41,634 bases of DNA from Syntrophorhabdus sp. PtaB.Bin047 (GTDB taxonomy: Bacteria; Desulfobacterota; Syntrophorhabdia; Syntrophorhabdales; Syntrophorhabdaceae). Position 1 is the stretch's first letter; each line of letters opens with the position of its first letter. The notes beneath the pieces are model-generated. The model made no database searches and was not told the origin of the DNA. It saw only the letters and a program-made list of their open reading frames with translations. Below are positions 30,886 through 39,275 of the stretch, piece by piece. The stretch is from contig MVQP01000018.1 in the NCBI GenBank assembly GCA_002067235.1, positions 1 to 41,634 on the forward strand, written 5' to 3'. Position numbers and translations under genes: made by a program.

Positions 30886-31263
30886 TCAGGCAAGTTCCAT
30901 ATCGGTGACGGCTACCGTATAAGTCTCTGCCGTCTCCTGAAAATCGACAAGCTTGACATCGCATGTGCCCTTCTGGCCCGCCTCCACGGCGATCACGTCG
31001 GAGTAATCGGCGAGACGCTTTCCATTCGCGTCGAAGAGGGTGACGACGACGGTGAGGACCGCCTCCTCCTCCCTTTCGTTGACGAGCCAGCCCGACACCT
31101 TCGCCCAGAAGGGGAGGGCAAGAAGGCCGCAGCAGGGCATGAGGGAGAGGAGAAAGACATGGCCTTCGAAAGAGATGCCGTCAACACAGGTGATGCCGGT
31201 GCATGTCAGCTCTTTGGTGTCCTGCGGGGTGATGCATCCGATGAGGTTGTTGGTTGCTGTCAT
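30886..31263 (-). CDS. small membrane-associated protein with FxLYD-like beta domain
   Basis: A 125-residue protein. Residues 28-55 include a hydrophobic stretch (HVFLLSLMPCCGLLALPFW). The C-terminal part (VSGWLVNEREEEAVLTVVVT, then LFDANGKRLADYSDVIAVEA, then VKLVDFQETAETYTVAV) has the beta-sandwich look of FxLYD domains. GGGAG precedes ATG 31263. The ORF ends near the Smr start, so they are likely cotranscribed. I recognise no specific family. Confidence 0.6.
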   Translation of the reverse strand: MTATNNLIGCITPQDTKELTCTGITCVDGISFEGHVFLLSLMPCCGLLALPFWAKVSGWLVNEREEEAVLTVVVTLFDANGKRLADYSDVIAVEAGQKGTCDVKLVDFQETAETYTVAVTDMELA

Positions 31264-31312
31264 ATGGCCACTCCCTGCTTCGATCCTCATATTTACCACA
31301 GGAGAAGAACTT

Positions 31313-31341
31313 TTGACAACAACCAGTATTTATAATAAATT
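31313..31341 (+). promoter_or_regulatory. sigma70-like promoter of exbB-exbD-tonB
   Basis: TTGACA (31313-31318), 17 bases, TAAATT (31336-31341), with an overlapping TATAAT at 31331. Transcription would start within a few bases of ATG 31348, and no Shine-Dalgarno is visible, so the exbB message may be leaderless or nearly so. Confidence 0.55.
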
Positions 31342-31347
31342 ACACAC

Positions 31348-31833
31348 ATGCAATGGCTCGGATATGTTGTGGATTACGGGATCATTGGCCTCCTTGGGGT
31401 GATGTCCTTCTTTTCGGTCGCCTTTTTCGTGGAGCGTTACCTTTTTTTCAAAAGGCTCGACATAGCACGGTACGGCAATGACAGGAGATCCCTGGAGATC
31501 GATATCACGAAGAGGATGTCCGTCATCGCCACCATCGGCAGCAACGCGCCCTACGTCGGCCTTCTTGGTACCGTGCTCGGCATCATGCTCACCTTCTCGA
31601 CCATAGGCAGCCAGGGATACGTCGACGCGACGGGGGTGATGTTCGGTCTTGCGCTGGCTCTCAAGGCCACAGCGATCGGTCTTGTCGTGGCCATACCATC
31701 CATTGTCTTTCACAATTACCTCGTCCGGAAGGTGAAGGTGGCCCTTTTGAAGTGGGATGCCCTCAATACCGGACAGGACGGGAGGAAAGACGGCGACCTT
31801 GTACCCAAACCCCTGAAGTCCGCAGGGCTGTAA
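31348..31833 (+). CDS. exbB: TonB-system energizer ExbB (MotA/TolQ/ExbB proton channel family)
   Basis: A 161-residue inner-membrane protein, at the short end of the family, of the type called TonB-system energizer ExbB. It has three membrane segments: residues 8-27 (YGIIGLLGVMSFFSVAFFV), 68-85 (APYVGLLGTVLGIMLTF) and 103-122 (ALALKATAIGLVVAIPSIVF). The 'GLLGTVLGIM' and 'ALKATAIGLVVAIP' motifs are diagnostic. With ExbD it forms the proton channel that energises TonB for outer-membrane uptake. First gene of the exbB-exbD-tonB operon. Confidence 0.92.
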   Translation: MQWLGYVVDYGIIGLLGVMSFFSVAFFVERYLFFKRLDIARYGNDRRSLEIDITKRMSVIATIGSNAPYVGLLGTVLGIMLTFSTIGSQGYVDATGVMFGLALALKATAIGLVVAIPSIVFHNYLVRKVKVALLKWDALNTGQDGRKDGDLVPKPLKSAGL

Positions 31834-31854
31834 CAAAGAACACCGACTGACACA

Positions 31855-32235
31855 ATGGAAGAGAAAGAGTTCAGCTATATCAACATGGTTCCCTTTATCG
31901 ACGTCATGCTCGTCCTTCTCGTCATCGTCCTCATGACGGGAACCTTCGTGGCGACGGGCATAATCCCCGTCGAGCTGCCGAAGGCGTCTCGGACGCAGGA
32001 GAAGGTCATGAAGACGGGCGTCATCGAGATAGACAGAGGCGGCGTCGTCTACTACCAGGCGAAGCGCGTCGACCTCGCGGGCCTGAAGGAATCGCTTTCC
32101 GGCACCTCCCGCGATACCCCGTTCCTCATACGGGCGGACAGGGGCATAGAGCTCCAGCGCTTTGTCGAGGTTCTCGAAACGGTGAAGTCCATGGGTTTCA
32201 GGAAGGTGAGCCTCCAGACGGAGGAAGAGAGATGA
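31855..32235 (+). CDS. exbD: biopolymer transporter ExbD
   Basis: A 126-residue protein with one N-terminal membrane helix: 'INMVPFIDVMLVLLVIVLMTG', including the conserved Asp16 essential for proton flow, followed by a periplasmic domain. It overlaps tonB by 4 bases (ATGA) and follows exbB by 21 bases, so the three are one transcript. Confidence 0.95.
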   Translation: MEEKEFSYINMVPFIDVMLVLLVIVLMTGTFVATGIIPVELPKASRTQEKVMKTGVIEIDRGGVVYYQAKRVDLAGLKESLSGTSRDTPFLIRADRGIELQRFVEVLETVKSMGFRKVSLQTEEER

Positions 32236-32990
32236 CACGGAGCCGTCACGCCGGTTATGCCGTGTCGCTGCTGGTGCATCTCGCGTTAGTGGCGGCCGTC
32301 CTCATCATTCCCTTCGAGATGGTGGCGCGCCAAAAGAGCATCATTCTCGATTTCAGCATCGTCAGGGGACCGGGGAACGAGAACGCGGGTGGCGGGGACA
32401 AGCAGGGTCGTGCTGGCAGTGAGAAACAGGGCGGTCCACGGGTAAGGCAGCCGGTGCAACAGGCGAAGAGATCTGCGGTCGACACGCGGAGGACGGAACG
32501 GGAGACCCCGGCAGTTGTTGCCCGTGACGAGGTTCCCGGAGCGAAGAGTTTCACCGGGTCTGACCCGCAGGGGCAGGTGACCGTGGCCGGTGATGATTCA
32601 CCGGGCCGGTATGCCGGGACAGGCACGCAGTCCGGGACAGGCACGCAGTCCGGGGGAAGTTCTTCAGGTACCGGCGGCGGGGGTCCGAAGACGCTCAACT
32701 ACCTCGGTTCCGGCGGCGCCGACGAGCGGAATTTTTCCTTCATCCGCGACAGGATCATGCAGGGCATCGTCTACCCGGAGCGTGCGAGGAGAATGGGATG
32801 GGAGGGGAAGGTGACCCTTTCGTTCACCGTCCACGAGAACGGTTCCATCGCTGACGTGAGGGTCGTCGGCAGCTCCGGTTTTCCTATCCTTGACGAGAGC
32901 GCCAGGGAATCAGTTGCGAAGACAAATCTCAGGAGAAAGGTACCCGTCCGGCTTGTCGTCCTCTTGCCTGTGGAATACAGGCTTCGTTAG
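32232..32990 (+). CDS. tonB: TonB family energy transducer
   Basis: A 252-residue protein: an N-terminal membrane anchor (AVSLLVHLALVAAVLIIPF; His in the anchor as usual), a long flexible periplasmic linker rich in Gly, Arg, Gln and Ser rather than Pro-Lys, and a C-terminal TonB domain from about residue 165 (MQGIVYPERARRMGWEGKVTLSFTV... ending LLPVEYRLR). The linker holds a tandem SGTGTQ duplication (17-base repeat near 32620-32655). Coupled to exbD; it would energise TonB-dependent receptors, none of which is encoded in the window. Confidence 0.9.
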   Translation: MTRSRHAGYAVSLLVHLALVAAVLIIPFEMVARQKSIILDFSIVRGPGNENAGGGDKQGRAGSEKQGGPRVRQPVQQAKRSAVDTRRTERETPAVVARDEVPGAKSFTGSDPQGQVTVAGDDSPGRYAGTGTQSGTGTQSGGSSSGTGGGGPKTLNYLGSGGADERNFSFIRDRIMQGIVYPERARRMGWEGKVTLSFTVHENGSIADVRVVGSSGFPILDESARESVAKTNLRRKVPVRLVVLLPVEYRLR

Positions 32991-33037
32991 GGACAGGCTC
33001 ACGGCGCCTGCTGCAGCGGGACGGACAAAGTGAATCT

Positions 33038-33796
33038 ATGAAGACCATCGAAGATAACCAGCTCATACTCCTCATCTGGCGCGGCAGGAAATACCTCAAG
33101 CGCATAGCCGCGGACCAGTCGTTCCACGGCAAGGGCGGGATGCTCCGCTACGGCGACCTCATCGGCAAGCCTTACGGGATCCGCATCGGTGACTACGACA
33201 TCTTCGAACCGACCATCGAGGACATCGTGATGCTCGGCCTCAAGAGGGAGACGCAGATCGTCTTTCCCAAGGAAAGCTTCTTCATCGCCTTCCGCCTGAG
33301 CCTGAGGAAAGGCTCCCGCGTCCTCGAGGTGGGAACGGGCAGCGGCGCCAACACCTACATCATGTCCCACGCGGTGGGGCCCGAAGGCCTCGTCGTCTCC
33401 TTTGAGCAGGAGGAGAGGCATTTCAGGAATGCGAAGCGCAACATCGAACGCTTCGGTGAATGGGGGAACGTGGAGCTTCACAACGAGGAGTTCGCCGGCT
33501 ATGCCGGCGGTGATTTCGACGCCGCATTCATCGACGTGCGGGAACCCTGGACGGTCCTGGAAAAAGTGAGGGATGCCGTGAAAGGGAGCGCCCCCATAGG
33601 CATGATAGTGCCCACGGCGAACCAGATATCGGACGCCTTGAGGGCCCTCGAAGAGGGCTTCGGCGACACGGAGGTCCTCGAGATCCTCATCAGGAAATAC
33701 AAAACCGTCGCCGAACGCGTCCGCCCCACAGACCGCATGATAGCGCACACGGGGTATTTAATTTTTACCCGAAAACTGGATACCGTAGACGGATAA
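33038..33796 (+). CDS. trmI: tRNA (adenine-N1)-methyltransferase, TrmI family
   Basis: A 252-residue SAM-dependent enzyme, probably making m1A58 in tRNA. A short N-terminal beta part (LLIWRGRKYLKRI, HGKGGMLRYGDLIGKPYG) matches TrmI. The catalytic domain shows 'RETQIVFPKES', SAM motif I 'VLEVGTGSGANTY', the acidic loop 'VSFEQEERHF' and 'DFDAAFIDVREPW' with the catalytic-type Asp. It follows tonB by 47 bases in the same direction, so it may be transcribed with the TonB genes although functionally unrelated. Confidence 0.9.
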   Translation: MKTIEDNQLILLIWRGRKYLKRIAADQSFHGKGGMLRYGDLIGKPYGIRIGDYDIFEPTIEDIVMLGLKRETQIVFPKESFFIAFRLSLRKGSRVLEVGTGSGANTYIMSHAVGPEGLVVSFEQEERHFRNAKRNIERFGEWGNVELHNEEFAGYAGGDFDAAFIDVREPWTVLEKVRDAVKGSAPIGMIVPTANQISDALRALEEGFGDTEVLEILIRKYKTVAERVRPTDRMIAHTGYLIFTRKLDTVDG

Positions 33797-33925
33797 AGAC
33801 ACGGACGGGCATACGAGTCTGCGTTTCGCGCAAACGGGCATACGCGGTCAAACGGAAGAAAGAAGTTATATCCTTTCCCCGTGTGCCCGTGTGCTCGTTT
33901 TTTGGCTTAAGCGAAAGACCCGTAT
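33797..33925. repeat. CGGGCATACG-type direct and inverted repeats between convergent genes (family C)
   Basis: ACGGGCATACG occurs twice in direct orientation (about 33807-33817 and 33836-33846). Inverted relatives (CCCGTATGCGTTT; CGTGTGCCCGTGTGCTCG) lie toward the right end. It fills the gap between the trmI and LOG-family stops and may act as a shared 3' structure. Confidence 0.55.
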
Positions 33926-33929
33926 GCGT

Positions 33930-34580
33930 TTACAGGATCACGAACTTCTTCACGTACTCCACGATCTCCAGGGGGTCGTCCATTATCTTGAAGATGTCGA
34001 GGTCTTGCTCCAGGATTCTGCTGTGGCTCAGCATCTGGTCCTTCATCCAGTCTATGAGCCCCTTCCAGTAGCATGAGTCGTAGAGGATGACGGGGAAGGG
34101 GCGCATCTTCTTTGTCTGAATGAGGGTGACGGCCTCGAAGAACTCGTCCAGGGTGCCGAAGCCGCCGGGCATGACGACGTAGGCCATGGCGTATTTGAGA
34201 AACATGACCTTGCGGACGAAGAAGTACCGGTAGCTCAGCCGGACGTTCGCGTAAGGGTTGGGTTTTTGCTCGAAGGGCAGTTCGATGTTGATGCCGATGG
34301 ACTTTGCCCCTCCGTCCTTTGCCCCCTTGTTTGCTGCCTCCATGACGCCTCCGCCTCCGCCGGTGATGATATTGAAGCCGTTCTTGGCAAGCAGCTTGGC
34401 CAGGCCGTACGTTTTCTCGTAGAGTTCATGGCCCTTCTGACAGCGGGCACTCCCAAAAACGGTTATCGCGGGGCTGATCTCGTTGAGGTTCTCGAAGCCC
34501 TCGACGAATTCCGCCATGATGTGAAAGAGCCTCCACGATTCCTTGAGGGTCATGTCGTCTATGACGTACTGTTTCTCCAT
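33930..34580 (-). CDS. LOG family protein (TIGR00730-type Rossmann fold)
   Basis: A 216-residue protein. The family's two motifs are visible: 'GGGGGVMEAANKGA' and 'VVMPGGFGTLDEFFE' (PGGxGTxxE). LOG proteins hydrolyse nucleoside 5'-monophosphates, famously cytokinin riboside monophosphates, and are also annotated as lysine-decarboxylase-like; the bacterial physiological substrate is usually unknown. ATG 34580 is chosen over the upstream ATG because GGGGAG precedes it. A perfect consensus-like promoter (TTGACA, 17 bases, TAATAT) lies just upstream. Confidence 0.9.
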   Translation of the reverse strand: MEKQYVIDDMTLKESWRLFHIMAEFVEGFENLNEISPAITVFGSARCQKGHELYEKTYGLAKLLAKNGFNIITGGGGGVMEAANKGAKDGGAKSIGINIELPFEQKPNPYANVRLSYRYFFVRKVMFLKYAMAYVVMPGGFGTLDEFFEAVTLIQTKKMRPFPVILYDSCYWKGLIDWMKDQMLSHSRILEQDLDIFKIMDDPLEIVEYVKKFVIL

Positions 34581-34619
34581 GGTCTCCCCTTTTTGCCTTG
34601 AGATTTTGAGCGCTGACAT

Positions 34620-34648
34620 ATATTATTTACATACAAATTGCTTGTCAA
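34620..34648 (-). promoter_or_regulatory. near-consensus sigma70 promoter of the LOG-family gene
   Basis: On the minus strand TTGACA (34648-34643) and TAATAT (34625-34620) are separated by exactly 17 bases, about 40 bases before ATG 34580. One of the clearest housekeeping promoters in the window. Confidence 0.75.
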
Positions 34649-34659
34649 ATCAAAACGAA

Positions 34660-35478
34660 ATGGGCGAAATACTGGTCGGAACTAGCGGGTTTTCCTTTGA
34701 TGATTGGATAGGAGAGGTTTACCCGCCGGGCACCAGGAAACAGGACATGCTGCCCTACTATGTCAACAAGCTGGGATTCAAGACTTTGGAAGTGAACTAT
34801 ACGTACTATTCGATGCCGTCTCAGAGGACGATGGAGTCATTCGCGCGGCGGACTACCCGGGACTTCTCCTTCGTCGTGAAGGCGTATAAGGGCATTACCC
34901 ATTCCATTGAGGACGATGTGAGTGCAACATGCCGCTTCTTCAAACAGGGTATCGAACCTTTGGGGGAGGGCCTGAAGGCGCTTCTCTTTCAGTTCCCCTA
35001 CATGTTTTTGCCCACGGACGAGAGCATCGGCTACCTGCGGAAGATACGGGATGAATTCGCGGGGTACGAATCGGTCATCGAGTTCCGCAACGCCAGATGG
35101 TTCGAAGAGAGGTACTTCGACCTTCTCAGGGACCTGTCCCTCGGTTTCTGCATCGTCGACGAACCGAAGCTCAAGGGTCTCATGCCCTTCACGCCGGTCC
35201 TCACGTCGCGGACGGGTTATTTCCGCTTCCATGGCAGGAACAGGGCGTGGTTCAGAGAGCCCGTCGATGTCCGCTATGATTATCTATACTCGGAGAAGGA
35301 ATTGAAGAGCTTCGTGCAGCCGATCGAGGACATTGCCTCGGGCACGGAGGGCACGACCTTTGTTTTCTTCAACAACTGCCACGCGGGAAAGGCAGCGAGG
35401 AACGCTCAAACGATGATCGAACTCTTGCGCGAGAAGCCGTCGTTTGGTCCGGCGGCGCGAACCGTTCCCCTCAACTGA
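34660..35478 (+). CDS. DUF72 domain protein (YecE-like)
   Basis: A 272-residue protein with a TIM-barrel DUF72 layout: 'ILVGTSGFSFDDWIGEVYPPG', 'LEVNYTYYSMPSQRTMESFARRT', 'FSFVVKAYKGITH', 'GLKALLFQFPYMF', 'SVIEFRNARWF', 'YFRFHGRN' and 'FVFFNNCHAGKAARNAQ'. The function of the family is unknown. ATG 34660 begins the first strand; the upstream open frame is antisense to the LOG gene. No Shine-Dalgarno is visible, so start efficiency or a leaderless message is open. Confidence 0.92.
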   Translation: MGEILVGTSGFSFDDWIGEVYPPGTRKQDMLPYYVNKLGFKTLEVNYTYYSMPSQRTMESFARRTTRDFSFVVKAYKGITHSIEDDVSATCRFFKQGIEPLGEGLKALLFQFPYMFLPTDESIGYLRKIRDEFAGYESVIEFRNARWFEERYFDLLRDLSLGFCIVDEPKLKGLMPFTPVLTSRTGYFRFHGRNRAWFREPVDVRYDYLYSEKELKSFVQPIEDIASGTEGTTFVFFNNCHAGKAARNAQTMIELLREKPSFGPAARTVPLN

Positions 35479-35528
35479 CGGCACAAGACGGCATCGTTCC
35501 CGTTGAGGGGCCCCGACAAGGAGTCGCA

Positions 35529-36887
35529 ATGAACAATGAGATATTCAGGGAATACGACATCAGGGGAAGCGTCGAGCCCGACCTTACCGATGACGTGGTG
35601 CTGAGCATCGGCAGGGCCTTCGGGTCTTACATGACGAAGCTGGGGAAGAAGAAGGCTGCCCTGTGCCGGGACTGCCGGCTCAGCTCCGAGCACTACCGGG
35701 ACCTCCTTGCAGAGGCGATGGTCGCAAGCGGCCTAGATGTCGTCGACGTCGGTCTCGCGCCAACGCCGCTTTTTTACTACTCGCTTTTCACCCTCGGCGT
35801 GGAAGGCGGCATCATGGTGACGGGAAGTCACAACCCTCCCACGATGAACGGTTTCAAGGTTGCCGTGGACAGGGCGACGCTTTATGGAGACCGGATACAG
35901 GACTTAAGGAGGATCATCGAGTCGGGAGAGTATGTCGCGACACGGGGATCGTACCGCGAATACAAGGACATCGTCAGGGATTACCACGAGTACCTGCGTG
36001 GGAACATCAAGCTGAATAAGGGCTTCAACGTCGTCATGGACGCCGGGAATGGCACGGGAGGTGTCGTCGCCGCCCCCATCATGAAAGAGTTCGGCCAGAA
36101 AGTGACGGAATTGTTTTGCGACATGGACGGGCATTTTCCCAACCACTTCCCCGACCCCACCGTGGAGAAGAATCTCGTCTCGCTGAGGGACACCGTCCGC
36201 AGGGAGAAGGCGGATGTCGGCATCGGGTATGACGGCGACGCGGACCGGATAGGTGTCGTGGATGAAAAGGGCGGCATCATCTGGGGCGATTACCTCATGC
36301 TCATCTACGCCCGGCAGATCCTCAAAGAACACAATGGGGCGACATTCGTCTCCGAGGTCAAATGCTCCCGGAACCTTTTCGACGATATCGCGAAACGCGG
36401 CGGCAAGCCTATCATGTGGAAGGCGGGCCATTCGCTCATCAAGCAGAAGATGAAAGAGGTCCACGCCATGATGGGCGGCGAGATGAGCGGCCACATCTTC
36501 TTTGCCGACCGTTTTTTTGGATTCGACGACGCGATCTACGCATCCCTTCGATTCCTGGAGATAATGGAACAGGACGGCAGGCCCGTATCGGAGTTTCTCG
36601 CCGACCTGCCGAAGACCTATTTTACACCGGAGATACGCACCGACTGCCCGGACAGTGTGAAGTTCGACGTCGTGCGGGAGCTGACGGAACTCTACCGGTC
36701 CCGGTACCCCATCATAGACATCGACGGAGTGCGGGCCATATTCGACGACGGCTGGGGACTCGTGCGCCCATCCAACACGCAGCCCATCCTCGTCCTGAGG
36801 TTCGAGGCCGAAACACAAGAGGCCCTCGGCCGCATCCAGTCGATGGTCATGGAAGACCTGGAAAGGATAATGAAAAAATACGGGTGA
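35529..36887 (+). CDS. manB: phosphomannomutase/phosphoglucomutase
   Basis: A 452-residue alpha-D-phosphohexomutase of the AlgC/ManB type, interconverting hexose 6- and 1-phosphates for polysaccharide and nucleotide-sugar synthesis. Motifs: active-site serine Ser100 in TGSHNPP (98-104), metal loop DGDADR (235-240), sugar-binding GEMSGH and phosphate-binding RPSNTQP near the C-terminus. A good ribosome site (AAGGAG) precedes ATG 35529. Its TGA stop lies at the start of a TGGGTGA-type repeat. The two sugars cannot be told apart from sequence alone. Confidence 0.93.
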   Translation: MNNEIFREYDIRGSVEPDLTDDVVLSIGRAFGSYMTKLGKKKAALCRDCRLSSEHYRDLLAEAMVASGLDVVDVGLAPTPLFYYSLFTLGVEGGIMVTGSHNPPTMNGFKVAVDRATLYGDRIQDLRRIIESGEYVATRGSYREYKDIVRDYHEYLRGNIKLNKGFNVVMDAGNGTGGVVAAPIMKEFGQKVTELFCDMDGHFPNHFPDPTVEKNLVSLRDTVRREKADVGIGYDGDADRIGVVDEKGGIIWGDYLMLIYARQILKEHNGATFVSEVKCSRNLFDDIAKRGGKPIMWKAGHSLIKQKMKEVHAMMGGEMSGHIFFADRFFGFDDAIYASLRFLEIMEQDGRPVSEFLADLPKTYFTPEIRTDCPDSVKFDVVRELTELYRSRYPIIDIDGVRAIFDDGWGLVRPSNTQPILVLRFEAETQEALGRIQSMVMEDLERIMKKYG

Positions 36888-36985
36888 TGGGTGATAGGTA
36901 ATGGGTGATAGGAAATAGGAAAAGAAGAATACCATTCGGCTGTTCTGTTTTTCCCATGACCCATGACCCATGACCTATAACCCGC
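36885..36985. repeat. TGGGTGA heptad repeats in inverted arrangement (family A)
   Basis: Left arm: GGGTGATGGGTGATAGGTAA followed by two more copies. Right arm: CCCATGACCCATGACCCATG followed by ACCTATAACCC. The arms are complementary around a short spacer and could fold into a long hairpin. The manB stop codon is part of the first unit. Related to the repeat at 12.23 kb. Confidence 0.8.
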
Positions 36986-36995
36986 CTTTAGACTG

Positions 36996-39275
36996 ATGAT
37001 CGATATTCCCCGAAATATTCTGAGGCCCGCGCGGTATATCGGGTGCGAGCCGAACCATGTGAGGAAGGACCCCGGCGATGTGACTGTCCGGTTCGCCCTG
37101 TGCTATCCCGACATATACGAGATAGGGATGTCCTATTACGGGCTCTTTCTCCTCTACGAGGTCGCCAACAATGTGCGGGGGGTCTGGTGCGAGCGCTGCT
37201 TCGCCCCCTGGGCGGATATGGAGGAGCACCTCAGGAGATCGGGAACGCTGCTTGGGACCCTGGAGTCGAGGACACCTCTTCGCGCGATGGACCTCGTAGG
37301 GTTCTCTCTGACCTACGAGCTCAATGTGACCAATGTCCTCAACATGCTTGCCCTTGGGGGGGTGAAGATACGGGCCGAGGAGCGGGCGGGAAAGGCCCCC
37401 ATCGTCATCGGGGGCGGTCCGCTCATGCTCAATCCCAAGCCGTACGAACGTTTCTTCGATGTCATCGTGGCCGGAGAAGGCGATGAAGTGCTCCGGTCCC
37501 TGCTCGAAACGGCGCGCGACATGAAAGGAGAGCCACGGGACAGTGTCATCAGGGAGATGGCCCGGCTGGAAGGGGTTTATTCCCCCCATATTCCTTCGTC
37601 GCGGGTCAAGCGCCTTTTCGTGAGTGATCTCGACAGCGCGTACCACCCGGTGCGCCCCCCGATACCCACGGTGGACAGCGTGCACAACCGGCTCAACATC
37701 GAGATATCGCGGGGCTGCGGGAACGGCTGCAGGTTCTGCCTCGCCGGTTTCGGCTACCGCCCCTATCGCGAGCGTTCCTTCGAGGCGGTCAAGGCCGTGA
37801 TCGACGAGGGGCTCCGGCACACCGGGTACGAGGAGATCTCCCTGCTGTCGCTGAGTTCGGGGGATTACCCCTTTCTCTTCGATGTGCTGAAATACGCGAA
37901 GAGAACCTACCGGGGACTTTCCGTGAGCCTGCCTTCCCTCAAGATAGGCAGCATCGGAAAGGACGAGATATCCGCCATGGGTGAAATGGCGCGCACGGGG
38001 TTCACCTTTGCCCTCGAGGCGCCGACGGGCTCCCTCCGGTCCCGCCTCAACAAGGACATCGATGTTCAGGCCCTCGTGGCTCAGCTGCCTCATCTCAAGG
38101 CCCTGGGATGGCGCAGGCTCAAGCTGTACCTCATGGTAGGCTTTCCCTGGGAGACCGACGACGACCTCCTTGCCATCCGGGACGTGATAACACCGTTTCG
38201 GGCGGCGGGCATGGACGTGAACCTCTCCGTGTCTCCCTTTACGCCGAAACCGCACACGCCTTTCCAATGGCTCCCCATGGACGAGGAGAACGTTCTCGCG
38301 GAGAAGATCATGGTCATCAAGGACGCACTGAAGAAGACAGGCGTTCGGGTGCGCTACCGCGACACCTCGGTGAGCGTCGTGGAGGGTATCGTGGCACGGG
38401 CGGACGAACGTCTCGCGTCCCTCTTCGAGCATCTTCACGACCGGGGGGTGCGTCTCGAGGCATGGAGGGAGTTCTTCTCCTTCGAGCCATACAGGGACTG
38501 GTTCGAGGAGAATTCGGCAGACATGAGGGCATACACCGGCGGCCGTGACAGGGCGGGCAGGCTCCCCTGGGATATGGTCGACATGGGTCTTGATGGGACC
38601 TTCCTCGGGACGGAACTGGACAAAGCGGGGTCGGGGGAGATGACTGTGTCGTGTCTTGCCGGCTGTGCCGCCTGCGGCCTCGGCTGTTCTCTTCCGCAAC
38701 GGACGTTCCGTCAGGAGAGGCCCGAGGGGGTCACCGTTTCGGACGCGGCCGTGCGAACCGCTGAGGCCGCTGAGGCCCCGAAGAAGTTCACCTTCCGCTA
38801 CGGCAAGTACGGCGATGCCCGGTACATAGGCCATCTTGACGTCATGAACATCATCGTGAGGGCCATGAAGTCTTCCGGTATCACGATGAGGACACGGGGA
38901 AAGTATCATCCACTGCCGAAGATAGCTCTCACGGACGCCCTTCCGGTGGGTGTGGAAAGCTTCGCCGAGTTCATCGAGGTCGAGACGGGCGGCGGTCAGC
39001 GGGTGGAGGCGTCAACGGTGAGGATGATCAACGAAAGACTGCCCTCGGGCATAAAAATATACGAATTTATTGAAGGTTCTCTAAGAGATATGGTAAAAGA
39101 ATATCTGTTCCTGCTCATTGCTGATGCTCCAGTGGAAGATGGACCCACTCTCTGGAGGCGGGCGAAGGACAGGTTTTTCTACATGTGGCGCGGCAAGGGC
39201 GTGAAACAGCTCTGGATGGAGGGCAGGTTCACGAGGATCATAAAGGTGGAGTCGAAACGAATTGATGGCTTCTGA
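36996..39275 (+). CDS. radical SAM protein with B12-binding-like N-terminus and C-terminal DUF2344 domain
   Basis: A 759-residue fusion of two proteins often encoded separately (TIGR03960-type radical SAM and TIGR03936/DUF2344). Residues 1-200 resemble the N-terminal cobalamin-binding-type domain of this class. The [4Fe-4S] motif CGNGCRFC (Cys241, 245, 248) follows 'NIEISRG'. A cysteine-rich segment 'CLAGCAACGLGC' sits near 555-566. DUF2344 begins near 590 (KFTFRYGKYGDARYIGHLDV). It lies directly before RNase G (11-base overlap), the usual context, suggesting an RNA-related role, but its reaction is unknown. Confidence 0.9.
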   Translation: MIDIPRNILRPARYIGCEPNHVRKDPGDVTVRFALCYPDIYEIGMSYYGLFLLYEVANNVRGVWCERCFAPWADMEEHLRRSGTLLGTLESRTPLRAMDLVGFSLTYELNVTNVLNMLALGGVKIRAEERAGKAPIVIGGGPLMLNPKPYERFFDVIVAGEGDEVLRSLLETARDMKGEPRDSVIREMARLEGVYSPHIPSSRVKRLFVSDLDSAYHPVRPPIPTVDSVHNRLNIEISRGCGNGCRFCLAGFGYRPYRERSFEAVKAVIDEGLRHTGYEEISLLSLSSGDYPFLFDVLKYAKRTYRGLSVSLPSLKIGSIGKDEISAMGEMARTGFTFALEAPTGSLRSRLNKDIDVQALVAQLPHLKALGWRRLKLYLMVGFPWETDDDLLAIRDVITPFRAAGMDVNLSVSPFTPKPHTPFQWLPMDEENVLAEKIMVIKDALKKTGVRVRYRDTSVSVVEGIVARADERLASLFEHLHDRGVRLEAWREFFSFEPYRDWFEENSADMRAYTGGRDRAGRLPWDMVDMGLDGTFLGTELDKAGSGEMTVSCLAGCAACGLGCSLPQRTFRQERPEGVTVSDAAVRTAEAAEAPKKFTFRYGKYGDARYIGHLDVMNIIVRAMKSSGITMRTRGKYHPLPKIALTDALPVGVESFAEFIEVETGGGQRVEASTVRMINERLPSGIKIYEFIEGSLRDMVKEYLFLLIADAPVEDGPTLWRRAKDRFFYMWRGKGVKQLWMEGRFTRIIKVESKRIDGF

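Noticed and set aside
36975..38909. 644-codon minus-strand ORF over the radical SAM gene
   Set aside because: Mirror frame caused by high GC; the plus strand carries clear radical SAM and DUF2344 motifs.
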